DNA of 64,000 nt from Henriciella sp045287255 (GCF_045287255.1 NZ_CP137142.1:1488001-1552000), one strand, 5' to 3'. Shown: positions 27,137-36,109, counted from the stretch's first letter. Numbers and translations: made by a program. The notes: generated by a model not told the origin, from the letters alone.

Positions 27137-28879
27137 ATGCTGCGTGTCTCTGTTCTTCTCTGCTGTATTGCACTGCTGTCGGCTTGTGCGAGCCGCCCGA
27201 CGAGCAGTGACCCAATTGAAGCCCTGAAGCGTGCCCAGCTAGAGAGCAAGATCCGCGCTGAGGCACAGGATTATGCCCGCTTTACAATCGCGCGTTACGC
27301 CGAACTCACCGGTGATCCGATCACAGCAGCGGAAAACTATGCAAAGCTCGTTGATCGCGCTCGAGACGACGTTGCGATTGCCGAGCGCGCCATCTTTGCA
27401 TCACTCCTGATCAATGATTTTCAAACCGCCGCCAGCAAAGCCGGAAGATTGCCTGACGACAAGCTGGCTAAGGCCGATCTTGCCAGAATCACTCTGGCCG
27501 TTGAGGCTATCTCAAAAGGGCGGAACAAGAATGCAATTGGGCACCTGAATGGGCCATGGAACAGCCCCTTCCACAGCGTTATGGCCCGAAGCCTTTTGGC
27601 CTGGGTCGCGTTTGAAGCAGATCCTGAAGCCGCCATTTCCCTACAAGCTGGGGCGGGTGACAATGATCCCATACTATCGAGTGTCGCCCGTACGCTCGCG
27701 GCAGTCATGCTGGCCAATAGCAATCATCCAGAAAAAGCCCTGGAACAACTGGAAACACTCTGGGATGAGCAGATTCGCTTCGCCATAGGCGTCGACGCAC
27801 TGGCCAGACTTCTTGCCACTGAAGGCGAGACCGAGAAGGCTCTTGCGCGTTTGAAGGTTTTTCGCGACACGATCGGGCGCAATCCAGCTTTGACGGACCT
27901 GACTGCACGCCTTGAGGCTGATCAGATACCCGCACCGCCAACCTATACAACGCGAGCAGGTGCTGCCCTTGCTGTTTACACCGCAACAGCCGCCTTGGCT
28001 GATCAGTCTGAAACAGACCTCCCTGCTGTTTACTTCACACTCGCGCTTGCGCTTGACCCTGACTTACATGCCGCGCGAACCCTTTCCGCCCGTGCCCTTG
28101 ATAACGCCCAAAGGTTTGAAGAAGCGGAGGCTCTGTTAGCAGCCATTCCGGAAAGCTCGATCTACCACACCAATGCGCAGGGGCAGCTTGCCTGGATCAA
28201 GCGCCGTCAGGGCCAAAATGTTGAAGCGCTCAGACTCGCAAATGCGACGCTCGAACGTACCAATGATCGCAACATCCGGATTCAGTTGGCCGATCTCTAT
28301 CAGTCTCTGGATCGACATGGCGAAGCCGCTTTTGTGCTCACGCAGGTCATAGAAGCCGACAAGCTGGAAGGGCGCTATGACTGGCGGCTTTTCTTTGCGC
28401 GCGGCGCCGCCCGTGAACGCATGGGGGAATGGCCCCGCGCCGAGAACGACCTGCAAACGGCGCGTGGGCTAAACCCCGGCAATGCGACCATTCTCAACTA
28501 TCTCGGCTATGGCTGGATCTCGCGTGGCATGAACCTCGACGAGGGCCTTGAGCTGATTGAGCAGGCTCTACGCCTCAACCCTCGCAGCGGCGCAATTACC
28601 GACAGCCTCGGCTGGGCGCATTATCAGCTCGGAAATTATGATCGGGCGGTTTTCTATCTGGAGCGCGCGACAGAGCTATCCCCGCAAGACCCGGAAATCC
28701 TTGATCATCTCGGTGATGCCTATTGGCAGGTCGGGCGCTATACCGAAGCCGGTTACCAATGGCAGCGCGCTTTGCTTTACTTAGAGACCGGAACGTCCGA
28801 ACATACTGCCACTCAAAGCAAGTTAAGCACGGGTTTAAATGCGGTTGAGCCGTCAGCCACGGGGCAAGACCTGCGATGA
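27137..28879 (+). CDS. TPR repeat lipoprotein (second of tandem pair)
   Basis: A 580-residue TPR lipoprotein. The start chosen is the ATG at 27137, because it gives a lipoprotein signal (LLSAC) beginning at once; the longer frame starts at a TTG at 27101. TPR units run along the whole protein. The last ones (LGYGWISRGMNLDEGLELIEQAL, in two halves of the usual 34-residue repeat, then DSLGWAHYQLGNYDRA and HLGDAYWQVGRYTEA) match the end of the upstream gene. Its stop overlaps the ispE start as ATGA, so the two are translationally coupled. Function is unknown. Confidence 0.85.
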   Translation: MLRVSVLLCCIALLSACASRPTSSDPIEALKRAQLESKIRAEAQDYARFTIARYAELTGDPITAAENYAKLVDRARDDVAIAERAIFASLLINDFQTAASKAGRLPDDKLAKADLARITLAVEAISKGRNKNAIGHLNGPWNSPFHSVMARSLLAWVAFEADPEAAISLQAGAGDNDPILSSVARTLAAVMLANSNHPEKALEQLETLWDEQIRFAIGVDALARLLATEGETEKALARLKVFRDTIGRNPALTDLTARLEADQIPAPPTYTTRAGAALAVYTATAALADQSETDLPAVYFTLALALDPDLHAARTLSARALDNAQRFEEAEALLAAIPESSIYHTNAQGQLAWIKRRQGQNVEALRLANATLERTNDRNIRIQLADLYQSLDRHGEAAFVLTQVIEADKLEGRYDWRLFFARGAARERMGEWPRAENDLQTARGLNPGNATILNYLGYGWISRGMNLDEGLELIEQALRLNPRSGAITDSLGWAHYQLGNYDRAVFYLERATELSPQDPEILDHLGDAYWQVGRYTEAGYQWQRALLYLETGTSEHTATQSKLSTGLNAVEPSATGQDLR

Positions 28880-29763
28880 CTATTACAATGGAACGGGCCC
28901 CAGCCAAGGTGAATCTCTCGCTACATGTCGGGCCGCCAAAGCTAAACGGTCGACATGACCTCATTTCGCTTGTCAGTTTTGGCGACTCCCAAGCCGCTGA
29001 CACTGTGACCGCACGTCCTGCCAGCCATTTCAGTCTAGCCGTCGAAGGTCCATTTGCAGACGCAACGGGTCCAGCGCGCGACAACCTTATCCTGCAAGCG
29101 GCCCGTGCAATGGATGAGGCTCTCGATGGCTCTGCGCCAAAACTCGCTTTTCGTCTAACCAAAACACTCCCTTGCGCCAGCGGAATTGGGGGCGGATCAG
29201 CAGATGCAGCAGCAGCTTTGCGTCTAATCATCCGCGCCCATGGCGGCGATGAAGCGCTGGCTATTGCCAGACAGGTTGCCCCCAGCATTGGCGGGGATGT
29301 GCTGGCCTGCCTGACGGACTTGCCCGGTATCATGTCCGGCGAGGGGGAGCATTATGAACCCCTGCTTGGCCTTCCCCCGCTGCCTATCCTTCTGGTCAAT
29401 TCAGGTCACGCCTGCCCAACCGGACCGGTCTTCCATGCCTATGACGACACAGCTCCGGCAGTCGTACCCGAACACCCCTTGCCGCCAGCTGGCCGTGCCC
29501 GTGAGGCTGACTTTATCGAGTGGCTGACCCAGAACACCACCAATAGCCTTGAAGCCGCCGCTATTCGCTTAGTGCCAGAGATTGCGCAGACGCTGGATCG
29601 ATTACACGCGCTCCCGAAAGCACGTCTTGTCCGGATGAGCGGATCTGGCGCAACATGCTTTGCCGTATTTGATCGTATTGAAGAGGCCGAAACAGCAATG
29701 CAAGCGCTCTTGAAAGACCATCCGGAATGGTGGATCAAAGCCACACTTCTTGGGGGTGGATAA
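28876..29763 (+). CDS. ispE: 4-diphosphocytidyl-2-C-methyl-D-erythritol kinase
   Basis: A 295-residue GHMP kinase of the non-mevalonate isoprenoid pathway, phosphorylating CDP-methylerythritol. APAKVNLSLHV begins the protein, LPCASGIGGGSADAAAAL is the ATP loop (two halves of one block), and MSGSGATCFA is the C-terminal GHMP motif. The pathway supplies precursors to the polyprenyl synthase gene 4 kb upstream. It overlaps the previous TPR gene by four bases and its TAA overlaps the next ATG (TAATG), so it lies in a tightly coupled operon. Confidence 0.96.
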   Translation: MTITMERAPAKVNLSLHVGPPKLNGRHDLISLVSFGDSQAADTVTARPASHFSLAVEGPFADATGPARDNLILQAARAMDEALDGSAPKLAFRLTKTLPCASGIGGGSADAAAALRLIIRAHGGDEALAIARQVAPSIGGDVLACLTDLPGIMSGEGEHYEPLLGLPPLPILLVNSGHACPTGPVFHAYDDTAPAVVPEHPLPPAGRAREADFIEWLTQNTTNSLEAAAIRLVPEIAQTLDRLHALPKARLVRMSGSGATCFAVFDRIEEAETAMQALLKDHPEWWIKATLLGGG

Positions 29764-30776
29764 TGGGATTTGCAGGCATGTCAGTAATCGCCTTTGGCGT
29801 GGCATTAATGCTAGCCTGGATGCTTGGACTGGTAACGCGGCGCTGGGGCAGCGTTGATGCCCCAGATGAAGAGCGCAAACACCAATCCGTACCGATCCCT
29901 CGCTTGGGCGGTGTCGCCATTTTCCTCGCGCTGCTGACAACTGCGCTTCTCATTACGGCTCTGACGAAGCTGTCGATCACGCAAAGTGCCTACACGCCAG
30001 CAGCTTTAGTTGCACTCGCTTTCCTGATCGGCCTGTGGGATGACATCGTCACGGCACCAACTGTCGTAAAACTGCTACTCCTAGTGATCGGTGGCGCGAT
30101 CTGCGCATTCTACGGCCTCGTCCCTGACGCTCTAAATAGCCCTTTTGGTTCAATCGAGACATCTGTCCCCTTGATCATTGGCAGCGTGCTCTGGCTGCTT
30201 GTCTTCACAAATAGCACGAACTTCATGGATGGCTCGAATGGGCTTGCGATTGGCAGCTTGCTCATCATGTTTTCCGGGCTTTGTGCCGCAATGATCGCTG
30301 TTGACCCAAACGCGGACATCTTTCTTCCGCTATGGTTCGCTCTATTGGGTGCCATAGCGGGCTTTCTGATCCACAATCTGCGCGGAAAACTTTATGCCGG
30401 GGATGCTGGCGCACTTGGTCTTGGGGCTTTGTTTGCCAGCCTTGGTCTTGTCAGCGGTGTTGAAGTCTGGACTGTCGCAACGCTGGCCCTGCCCTTCCTG
30501 ATCGATGTTTTGATGACCCTGATCTGGCGGGCAAAGCATGGCCGTTCATGGCTTAAGCCGCATCTTGATCATGCCTATCAGAAACTCCGTAAGTCGGGCT
30601 GGTCACATATGGAAACAGCCTTCCTGTATTGGGGATTGAGCGCGACATGCGCCGCCGCAGCCTATATTGCGGCAAAGGCCGGGGGTGAGGCTCCCTTTAT
30701 CGTCTTCTGGACCTTATGCCTGTCAGGCATCGTCATCTGGACGGTCCATCGGCGCAGTCATTCCGCCGAGCAATAA
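29763..30776 (+). CDS. MraY/WecA family phospho-sugar transferase
   Basis: A 337-residue integral membrane protein with about 10-11 hydrophobic segments. It carries family motifs RRWGSVDAPDEERKHQ (substrate/UDP side), PRLGGVAIF, IGLWDD, TNFMDGSNGLA and the NLRGKLYAGDAGALGLG block. Such enzymes transfer a sugar 1-phosphate from a UDP-sugar to undecaprenyl phosphate (WecA/TagO type). The ATG at 29763 overlaps the ispE stop as TAATG; an earlier in-frame ATG at 29727 lies inside ispE. The last 54 bases overlap the gene on the other strand. The sugar is unknown. Confidence 0.88.
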   Translation: MGFAGMSVIAFGVALMLAWMLGLVTRRWGSVDAPDEERKHQSVPIPRLGGVAIFLALLTTALLITALTKLSITQSAYTPAALVALAFLIGLWDDIVTAPTVVKLLLLVIGGAICAFYGLVPDALNSPFGSIETSVPLIIGSVLWLLVFTNSTNFMDGSNGLAIGSLLIMFSGLCAAMIAVDPNADIFLPLWFALLGAIAGFLIHNLRGKLYAGDAGALGLGALFASLGLVSGVEVWTVATLALPFLIDVLMTLIWRAKHGRSWLKPHLDHAYQKLRKSGWSHMETAFLYWGLSATCAAAAYIAAKAGGEAPFIVFWTLCLSGIVIWTVHRRSHSAEQ

Positions 30777-31304
30777 GGTCATGTCCTTCGGGCTGAGTGT
30801 TTGCACATCTCGCCATGGCGCAAAGCTCCAAGCCATTAAACCAAAGACACCTGCAAAACCGGCACCCAGCATGATCGCCATGACCTCACCGCGTTTCACA
30901 TTCCCCGTGATACCTGCCCAGACAAAGAACAATCCGACCAGAACGGCCCCCAAACCCATCAGGAAAAGTGACCATCTCAGGGCGTCGCCGCCGCCCTGAC
31001 GAATTTGTACGTCCGGGTGCTCACGCGCCAAAGCCTCACAGACCTTGTGGCAAAGCTGCAAGAAGGTCTCGCGGCTTTTACTGCCACCCGCATCACTGCA
31101 TTCAATCTTCACAACACCATCTGGCCCCGTCAAATGCAGCCAGGCATTCCGCGTGCCACGATGGGTCATATCACCCCAACTCGCCTGCGAAACGTCAGAA
31201 AGCTTCAGCGCCGATTCAGCCCCGCGCTTAAGCAAGTGTCCTTCGCGGATGGTCCAGCTCTGCGGCTTGCGAAACGCAGCTGATTTGAATGTGTATTCCT
31301 GCAT
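30723..31304 (-). CDS. Membrane protein with N-terminal PH-like domain, unknown function
   Basis: A 193-residue protein. The first 110 residues have alternating hydrophobic residues (ESALKLSDVSQASWGDM, NAWLHLTGPDGVVKIEC) that suggest a PH-like beta domain, then an amphipathic helix. Two transmembrane segments follow, about residues 120-142 and 150-172. No family is recognised. The start is the ATG at 31304 with GGAGCTTCAGGC just upstream; the open frame to 31472 has no support and would run into the AraC gene. Its 3' end overlaps the transferase gene on the plus strand by 54 bases. Confidence 0.65.
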   Translation of the reverse strand: MQEYTFKSAAFRKPQSWTIREGHLLKRGAESALKLSDVSQASWGDMTHRGTRNAWLHLTGPDGVVKIECSDAGGSKSRETFLQLCHKVCEALAREHPDVQIRQGGGDALRWSLFLMGLGAVLVGLFFVWAGITGNVKRGEVMAIMLGAGFAGVFGLMAWSFAPWRDVQTLSPKDMTLLLGGMTAPMDRPDDDA

Positions 31305-31445
31305 GCCTGAAGCTCCGGAAAGCAATATAGAGATATTATGGTGTGAGCCTGATTGCACGATCAGAGCACATTTAAAACTGGAGTTAGAACAGAGTTCTTT
31401 CCTATAAGGATGTGAAAGACAGTTCTCTAGCGAGAAAGATGCTCC

Positions 31446-32168
31446 ATGCCAGCCAGTGTTCCTAAAGAGCAAATTCTCAGTTCAACGTCTTCCAGTGTGA
31501 TCTATCGATCGCGCGTAAGTCTGGCGAAGTTGCACAAGAATCGTGTGCCCTGCATCATCATTGGCGACAAAGAACCCATTTCAGTTGAAACGCCACAGGG
31601 ACTGATCAGAGGAGAGGCTGTCTATATCGCACCAGATCAGCCTCACCGCGTACACTTTGGCAAGCAATCAAGCCGGACACTTTATCTGGAAAGTGTACGC
31701 CATGAGCCCTTGTTGAATGGCAAGGTTGCCAGACGTTTTGAGGATAGCGAACTTAACTGGGTTATGGACGCCATTGATTTGTGGTCCTGTGAACAGGAAA
31801 ATGCGTTTTTGGAGCGTTTTGACAACCAAGAGCCAATCGTACCCATGCCTGAGAAGCTTGTTCATTGCCTGGAACAGCTGGGAGCAAACCCTCATACCAG
31901 GCTCAGCCAACAGCAGCTCGCTCAGGATCTTGGGTTAGAGCGGACACAAGCTCTGAAGCTCTTCAAAGCCTGCACTGGAATGACGCTGAGATCATTTCAG
32001 ATATGGAAGGCGATACGAGGCGCTCTTGAAGATGTCGCTGCTGGCGCTCACTTCCAAACAGCCGGGTTCGACAACGGGTTTTGCGACGCAGCTCATTTCT
32101 CACGCTCGTTTCGTTCAACCTTCGGCATGAGTTTATCCCAAGCTTTGGATAGCAAGCCGACAAGCTAA
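31446..32168 (+). CDS. AraC family transcriptional regulator
   Basis: A 240-residue regulator. The C-terminal 100 residues form the double helix-turn-helix: LSQQQLAQDLGLERTQALKLFK is the first (in two parts of one block), and FQTAGFDNGFCDAAHFSRSFRSTFGMSLS carries the second and the AraC signature. The N-terminal part has a cupin-like strand pattern (VYIAPDQPHRVHF). The inducer is unknown. It is divergent from the PH-like membrane gene (141 bases between starts) and followed 96 bases later by a four-helix membrane protein, either of which may be its target. Confidence 0.88.
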   Translation: MPASVPKEQILSSTSSSVIYRSRVSLAKLHKNRVPCIIIGDKEPISVETPQGLIRGEAVYIAPDQPHRVHFGKQSSRTLYLESVRHEPLLNGKVARRFEDSELNWVMDAIDLWSCEQENAFLERFDNQEPIVPMPEKLVHCLEQLGANPHTRLSQQQLAQDLGLERTQALKLFKACTGMTLRSFQIWKAIRGALEDVAAGAHFQTAGFDNGFCDAAHFSRSFRSTFGMSLSQALDSKPTS

Positions 32169-32264
32169 GCACGTTTGTTCAAACGGTTCTGTAAAACTCC
32201 GTCTACACTGGTCTTATCAGGGCAATATCCATGTCACCCTGCCCGCATATGCCCAGGAGTTAAC

Positions 32265-32723
32265 ATGAGTGTTTTAGGTGAACTATTCTTACCTTCACAG
32301 AGCCATATCTGGCTTCTGGGAACAGGCGCTTTTGCCCTTCTTATATCTCTTACCCAAGCCTGGATCGTATCGCTGATATACTATGTCCGTCTAAACTTCC
32401 TGCGATCGATATTCCCCTCACCACATCAGCTTATTCGCTCACATGTTGATTACTGCATCATGGTTGGCCTGCTTGGCTTCTTGTACATTTCCACCGCTTA
32501 CCTTGAGGTAATCCTGCCCAACATCATCGTGTTCTTGATTTGCTTGGGCGCGCTGTGGAATCCCTTCCCCTTTGTGTTTCTCGCCATGGAAAAGGATGTG
32601 GAGGCCAAACGACGAAACATGAGCATTGGCGAAAGAGCGATGCTCTGTATCGGTTTCTTACCGCTAACAATTGGCTTTGGTTACACAGCCATACGAGTTC
32701 TGGCTCGGCTTTTGGCTGGATGA
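32265..32723 (+). CDS. Four-helix membrane protein of unknown function
   Basis: A 152-residue protein with about four transmembrane segments (roughly residues 14-38, 62-80, 82-101 and 128-148) and a basic loop (DVEAKRRNMS). I do not recognise a family. The start is the ATG at 32265 with AGGAG six bases upstream; the frame is open from 32175, but the upstream part has no ribosome site. It follows the AraC regulator gene in the same direction. Confidence 0.65.
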   Translation: MSVLGELFLPSQSHIWLLGTGAFALLISLTQAWIVSLIYYVRLNFLRSIFPSPHQLIRSHVDYCIMVGLLGFLYISTAYLEVILPNIIVFLICLGALWNPFPFVFLAMEKDVEAKRRNMSIGERAMLCIGFLPLTIGFGYTAIRVLARLLAG

Positions 32724-32746
32724 GGTTTCCGCACTAACAGCATCAT

Positions 32747-32777
32747 GAAAAAAGCCCGCACCTTACAGCGCGGGCTT
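32747..32777 (-). terminator. Rho-independent terminator of the ETF-QO gene
   Basis: Arms AAGCCCGC (32752-32759) and GCGGGCTT (32770-32777) with a ten-base loop. On the minus strand the stem is followed by TTTTTT at 32746-32751 (six bases, partly shared with the stem), which fits termination of the ETF-QO gene whose stop is at 32817. It also sits 28 bases after the plus-strand membrane gene and could act in both directions, although the plus-strand T content is poor. Confidence 0.75.
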
Positions 32778-32816
32778 ATCTTACTCAGTTTGCCCCCATT
32801 GAGGGCCAATCCTGGT

Positions 32817-34502
32817 TTATGTATTCGGATAGGCCGGACCGCCAGCGCCCTCGGGCGTGACCCAGTTAATGTTCTGGTTCGGGTCTTTAATATCGCACGT
32901 CTTACAGTGAATGCAGTTCTGCGAGTTGATCTGGAATTTCGGCTCCTGACCTTCTTCCTCAACCCACTCATACACCCCTGCCGGGCAATACCGTGCAGAT
33001 GGGCCAGCAAACACATCCAACTCAGATGATTTTTGCAGGGCCAGATCAGCAACCTTGAGGTGCTTGGGCTGGTCTTCAGCATGATAGGTGTTGGTAAAAG
33101 ACACATTGGTCAGCTTATCGAAAGACAAGACACCATCGGGCTTCGGATACTCAATCTTTTTGCACTGAGCCGCAGGCTTGAGGTATTCGTGATCAGCTTT
33201 CTTGTGCCGTTGCGTTGTCATAATACCAACCGCGCCGCCTGTCAGGTAACGCAGCCACATATCTGGCATGGTGACAACCGCCCCGGCCAGCGTTCCAATC
33301 TTGCCCATCATCGGCTTCACATTGCGCACCAGAGACAGGTCTTTCTTCACCCAGCTCTTCTCATAAGCCTCTTCATAGGCCTCAAGCGCATCGCCAGAGC
33401 GGCCCTCACGGATCGCTTCGACCGCAGCCTCTGCCGCCATCATGCCCGTCTTCATGGCATTATGGGTGCCCTTAATCCGTGGCAGGTTCACAAAGCCTGC
33501 AGAACAGCCAATCAGCGCGCCGCCATCAAAAGCGAGCTTCGGAACTGATTGAACGCCGCCAGAGGTAATCGCACGCGCGCCATAGGCTTCACGCTTCCCG
33601 CCACGCAGGAATTTCGCGATCTCATCATGGTGCTTATAGCGCTGGAACTCATCATACGGGGAGAGCCATGGGTTCTTATAGTTCAGGTGAACCACATAGC
33701 CGACAGAGACATAATTCTCGCCGCCTTCACTGAAGTGATAGAGGAAGCCCCCGCCATTGCCGTCCTTGTCTTTTACCGGCCAGCCAAAGGTATGCTGAAC
33801 ATAACCAGCACTGAACTCAGGATGGTCAGCCGGTACTTTCCAGACTTCTTTCAGGCCAATGCCGTATTTCTGTGGGTCGCAATTGGCTTCCAGATCGAAC
33901 TTCGCCTTGACCTCTTTGGTCAGGGAACCACGTGCGCCTTCGGCAAAGAAAGTATACTTGCCGAGCAGTTCCATGCCCGGCTCATAGTCCGGCTTATGGC
34001 TGCCATCCTCGGCAATGCCCATGACGCCAGCAACAACACCGCGAACTTCACCATTATCCCCATACAGCACTTCAGACGCGGCAAAGCCCGGAAACACCTG
34101 AACGCCCAGCTCTTCGGCCCGCTCACCCAGCCAGCGTGTGACATTGGCGAGTGATCCAGCAAAACAGCCATGATTGTGCATGAAGGGTGGGAAGGCAAAG
34201 GTTGGCATACCCATGGAGCCATGCTCACCGAGTAGGAAATACTTGTCGGCCTTCACTTCCGTGCGGATCGGCATGTCATCGCGACTGCGCCAATCCGGGA
34301 TCAACTCGTCCATAGCCTTCGGGTCAAGTACAACGCCGGACAGGATATGCGCGCCAATCTCGCCACCCTTCTCCAGTACCACGACTTCCAGCTCTTCTCC
34401 GGCCTCATTCGCCATCTGCTTGGCCCGGATCGCTGCGGAGAGACCGGCTGGTCCGCCCCCAACAATCACCAAGTCGAATTCCATAGACTCCCGTTCGCTC
34501 AT
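32817..34502 (-). CDS. Electron transfer flavoprotein-ubiquinone oxidoreductase
   Basis: A 561-residue inner-membrane FAD/4Fe-4S enzyme. It passes electrons from acyl-CoA dehydrogenases, via electron transfer flavoprotein, to ubiquinone. It has the FAD motif VIVGGGPAGLSAA, GAHILSGVVLDP, GCSAGFVN and the C-terminal ferredoxin-like part with CPAGVYEW, then NCIHCKTCDIKDP, giving the four cluster cysteines. Length equals the family norm. The start chosen is ATG at 34502 with GGGAGAG upstream; a second ATG before MEFDLVIVG is also possible. It is consistent with active beta-oxidation in this organism, as is the dienoyl-CoA-reductase-like gene. Confidence 0.97.
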   Translation of the reverse strand: MSERESMEFDLVIVGGGPAGLSAAIRAKQMANEAGEELEVVVLEKGGEIGAHILSGVVLDPKAMDELIPDWRSRDDMPIRTEVKADKYFLLGEHGSMGMPTFAFPPFMHNHGCFAGSLANVTRWLGERAEELGVQVFPGFAASEVLYGDNGEVRGVVAGVMGIAEDGSHKPDYEPGMELLGKYTFFAEGARGSLTKEVKAKFDLEANCDPQKYGIGLKEVWKVPADHPEFSAGYVQHTFGWPVKDKDGNGGGFLYHFSEGGENYVSVGYVVHLNYKNPWLSPYDEFQRYKHHDEIAKFLRGGKREAYGARAITSGGVQSVPKLAFDGGALIGCSAGFVNLPRIKGTHNAMKTGMMAAEAAVEAIREGRSGDALEAYEEAYEKSWVKKDLSLVRNVKPMMGKIGTLAGAVVTMPDMWLRYLTGGAVGIMTTQRHKKADHEYLKPAAQCKKIEYPKPDGVLSFDKLTNVSFTNTYHAEDQPKHLKVADLALQKSSELDVFAGPSARYCPAGVYEWVEEEGQEPKFQINSQNCIHCKTCDIKDPNQNINWVTPEGAGGPAYPNT

Positions 34503-34597
34503 CAATTCTCTCCCAAAGGTGGCGGCACCCTTGCGCCTGCCCTATACCTATCTGTAACTGGTTCGAATTGGGTTTAGCGCAAGTTTACAAGGTCACA

Positions 34598-35422
34598 ATG
34601 CCCCAAAATGCTCCTTCCGTTGCGTTACAGGCGCTCACCGAATGGTGGGAAGAGATGGGTGTGGACATTGATCACACTGAATTACGGGCGCTGTCAGCCC
34701 AAACCACACCGCAGCAAACGCCAGCAAAACCTGAAGCTGCACAGGCTCAGTCTGGTGACGTAGCTCCCGCCCCACGGCGTCGCAATAAGTCAAAATCGCT
34801 ACATGACTGGATCATGGAAGCCGAATCGCTTGCCGCAGCCGCAAATGATCTTCCAAGCCTGAAAGCGGCGATCGAATCCTATGAGGGGTGCGACCTAAAA
34901 AAACTCAGCAACAAGACGGTTGTCTATGATGGCACACTGGATGCGCCCGTCATGGTCCTCGGTGAAGGCCCGGGTGGCCAGGAAGACCGCATCGGGTTAC
35001 CCTTTGTTGGTAAAGCCGGGCAATTGCTCGACAAAATGCTGACCGCGATCAATCTCGATCGCAAGACCAACACTTTCATCAGCAATGTGAATTACTGGCG
35101 CCCACCGGGCAATCGCAATCCGGAAGCTGAAGAGCTCGCGGTCTGTCGCCCCTTCGTCAATCGGATGATCGACCTTGCCCAGCCGAAAGTGATTATCGTT
35201 GCGGGCGGTGTGGCGGCGAAATCTCTGCTCGACACCAAAACCGGGATTATGCGCCTACGCGGGTCTGAACGTCCTTTCGAGACACCTGCAGGCACAAGAG
35301 TGCCCATCTTCCCGATGTTCCACCCGGCCTATCTGCTCCGCCGTCCACAGGATAAAAGCCGCGCTTGGCGGGATTTGTTGTTGGTACAGTCGCGACTGGC
35401 TGAAATGGGAATAGACCTCTAA
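34598..35422 (+). CDS. Uracil-DNA glycosylase, family 4-like
   Basis: A 274-residue enzyme that removes uracil from DNA. The first 90 residues are a variable Ala/Pro-rich leader. The core has GEGPGGQED (first active-site motif), GLPFVGKAGQLLDKML, NYWRPPGNRNP, VAGGVAAKSLL and FHPAYLLR (second motif). Family 4 enzymes use four cysteines for an Fe-S cluster; here only EGCDL and AVCRPF are seen, and tryptophan stands where the third is expected (see findings). ATG at 34598 with AAGG five bases upstream. The next gene starts directly after its stop, so they are coupled. Confidence 0.9.
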   Translation: MPQNAPSVALQALTEWWEEMGVDIDHTELRALSAQTTPQQTPAKPEAAQAQSGDVAPAPRRRNKSKSLHDWIMEAESLAAAANDLPSLKAAIESYEGCDLKKLSNKTVVYDGTLDAPVMVLGEGPGGQEDRIGLPFVGKAGQLLDKMLTAINLDRKTNTFISNVNYWRPPGNRNPEAEELAVCRPFVNRMIDLAQPKVIIVAGGVAAKSLLDTKTGIMRLRGSERPFETPAGTRVPIFPMFHPAYLLRRPQDKSRAWRDLLLVQSRLAEMGIDL

Positions 35423-36109
35423 GTGCCCGCCCCCATTTCGATTATCATTCCGGCTTATAATGCGCAGGCCAATCTGCCTGACTGTCTGGCCAGTCTGATG
35501 CCGGGCCTTGAGGGTGGGCTGATCCGGGAAGTCATCCTCGTCGATGGGGGCAGTGACGACCACACCACAAAGATCGCCGAGAGCACGGGCGCAAATATTC
35601 TGATCGCTCCAGAGAAAGGTCGATCAGCGCAGCTTCGCCACGGCGCCGACCACGCGCGTGGGGATTGGCTTCTGTTCCTGCATGCCGATACGACCCTTTC
35701 CCCGGAATGGGTTGAGCGAACCAGCGCCCATATCACCGAACGCCCGAACAAGGCCGCAGCCTTTACCCTCGCCTTTCGCAGTGATCATCCAATGGCTAAA
35801 ACAGTTGCCCGGCGGGCCAATTGGCGTTCGCGCGTGCTCGGCCTACCCTATGGTGATCAAGGCTTGCTTGTCTCCCGTACGCTCTATGATCAGGTCGGCG
35901 GATTTCCGGATGTCCCCCTGATGGAAGATGTCGAGCTTGTCCGCGCGATTGGCAAAAAGCGCCTCTCTATCCTCTCTGCAGAAGCCCGCACTGATGCTTC
36001 AAAATATGAGCGTGATGGCTGGCGTAAGCGTAGCTGGCATAACGCATCTCTGATCACGCGCTATTTACTTGGGGCCAGCCCGGAAAAGCTGGCAAAGCAC
36101 TACACATGA
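35423..36109 (+). CDS. Glycosyltransferase family 2, TIGR04283 type
   Basis: A 228-residue single-domain GT2 enzyme. SIIIPAYNAQANLPDCL at the N-terminus, the nucleotide-binding LVDGGSDD, the metal-binding LHADTTLSP and GGFPDVPLMEDVEL are visible. This short form lacks membrane segments and matches the TIGR04283 family, which is often encoded beside TIGR04282 enzymes, as here. The start is GTG at 35423, directly after the TAA of the glycosylase gene. The acceptor is unknown; members have been linked to arsenosugar synthesis in some genomes, but no arsenic genes are present here. Confidence 0.88.
   Translation: MPAPISIIIPAYNAQANLPDCLASLMPGLEGGLIREVILVDGGSDDHTTKIAESTGANILIAPEKGRSAQLRHGADHARGDWLLFLHADTTLSPEWVERTSAHITERPNKAAAFTLAFRSDHPMAKTVARRANWRSRVLGLPYGDQGLLVSRTLYDQVGGFPDVPLMEDVELVRAIGKKRLSILSAEARTDASKYERDGWRKRSWHNASLITRYLLGASPEKLAKHYT

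Noticed and set aside
34561..34575. Possible LexA box GTTC-N7-GTTT before the uracil glycosylase gene
   Set aside because: The alphaproteobacterial site is GTTC-N7-GTTC; this has one mismatch in eight fixed bases, and such near matches are expected by chance in a window of this size.
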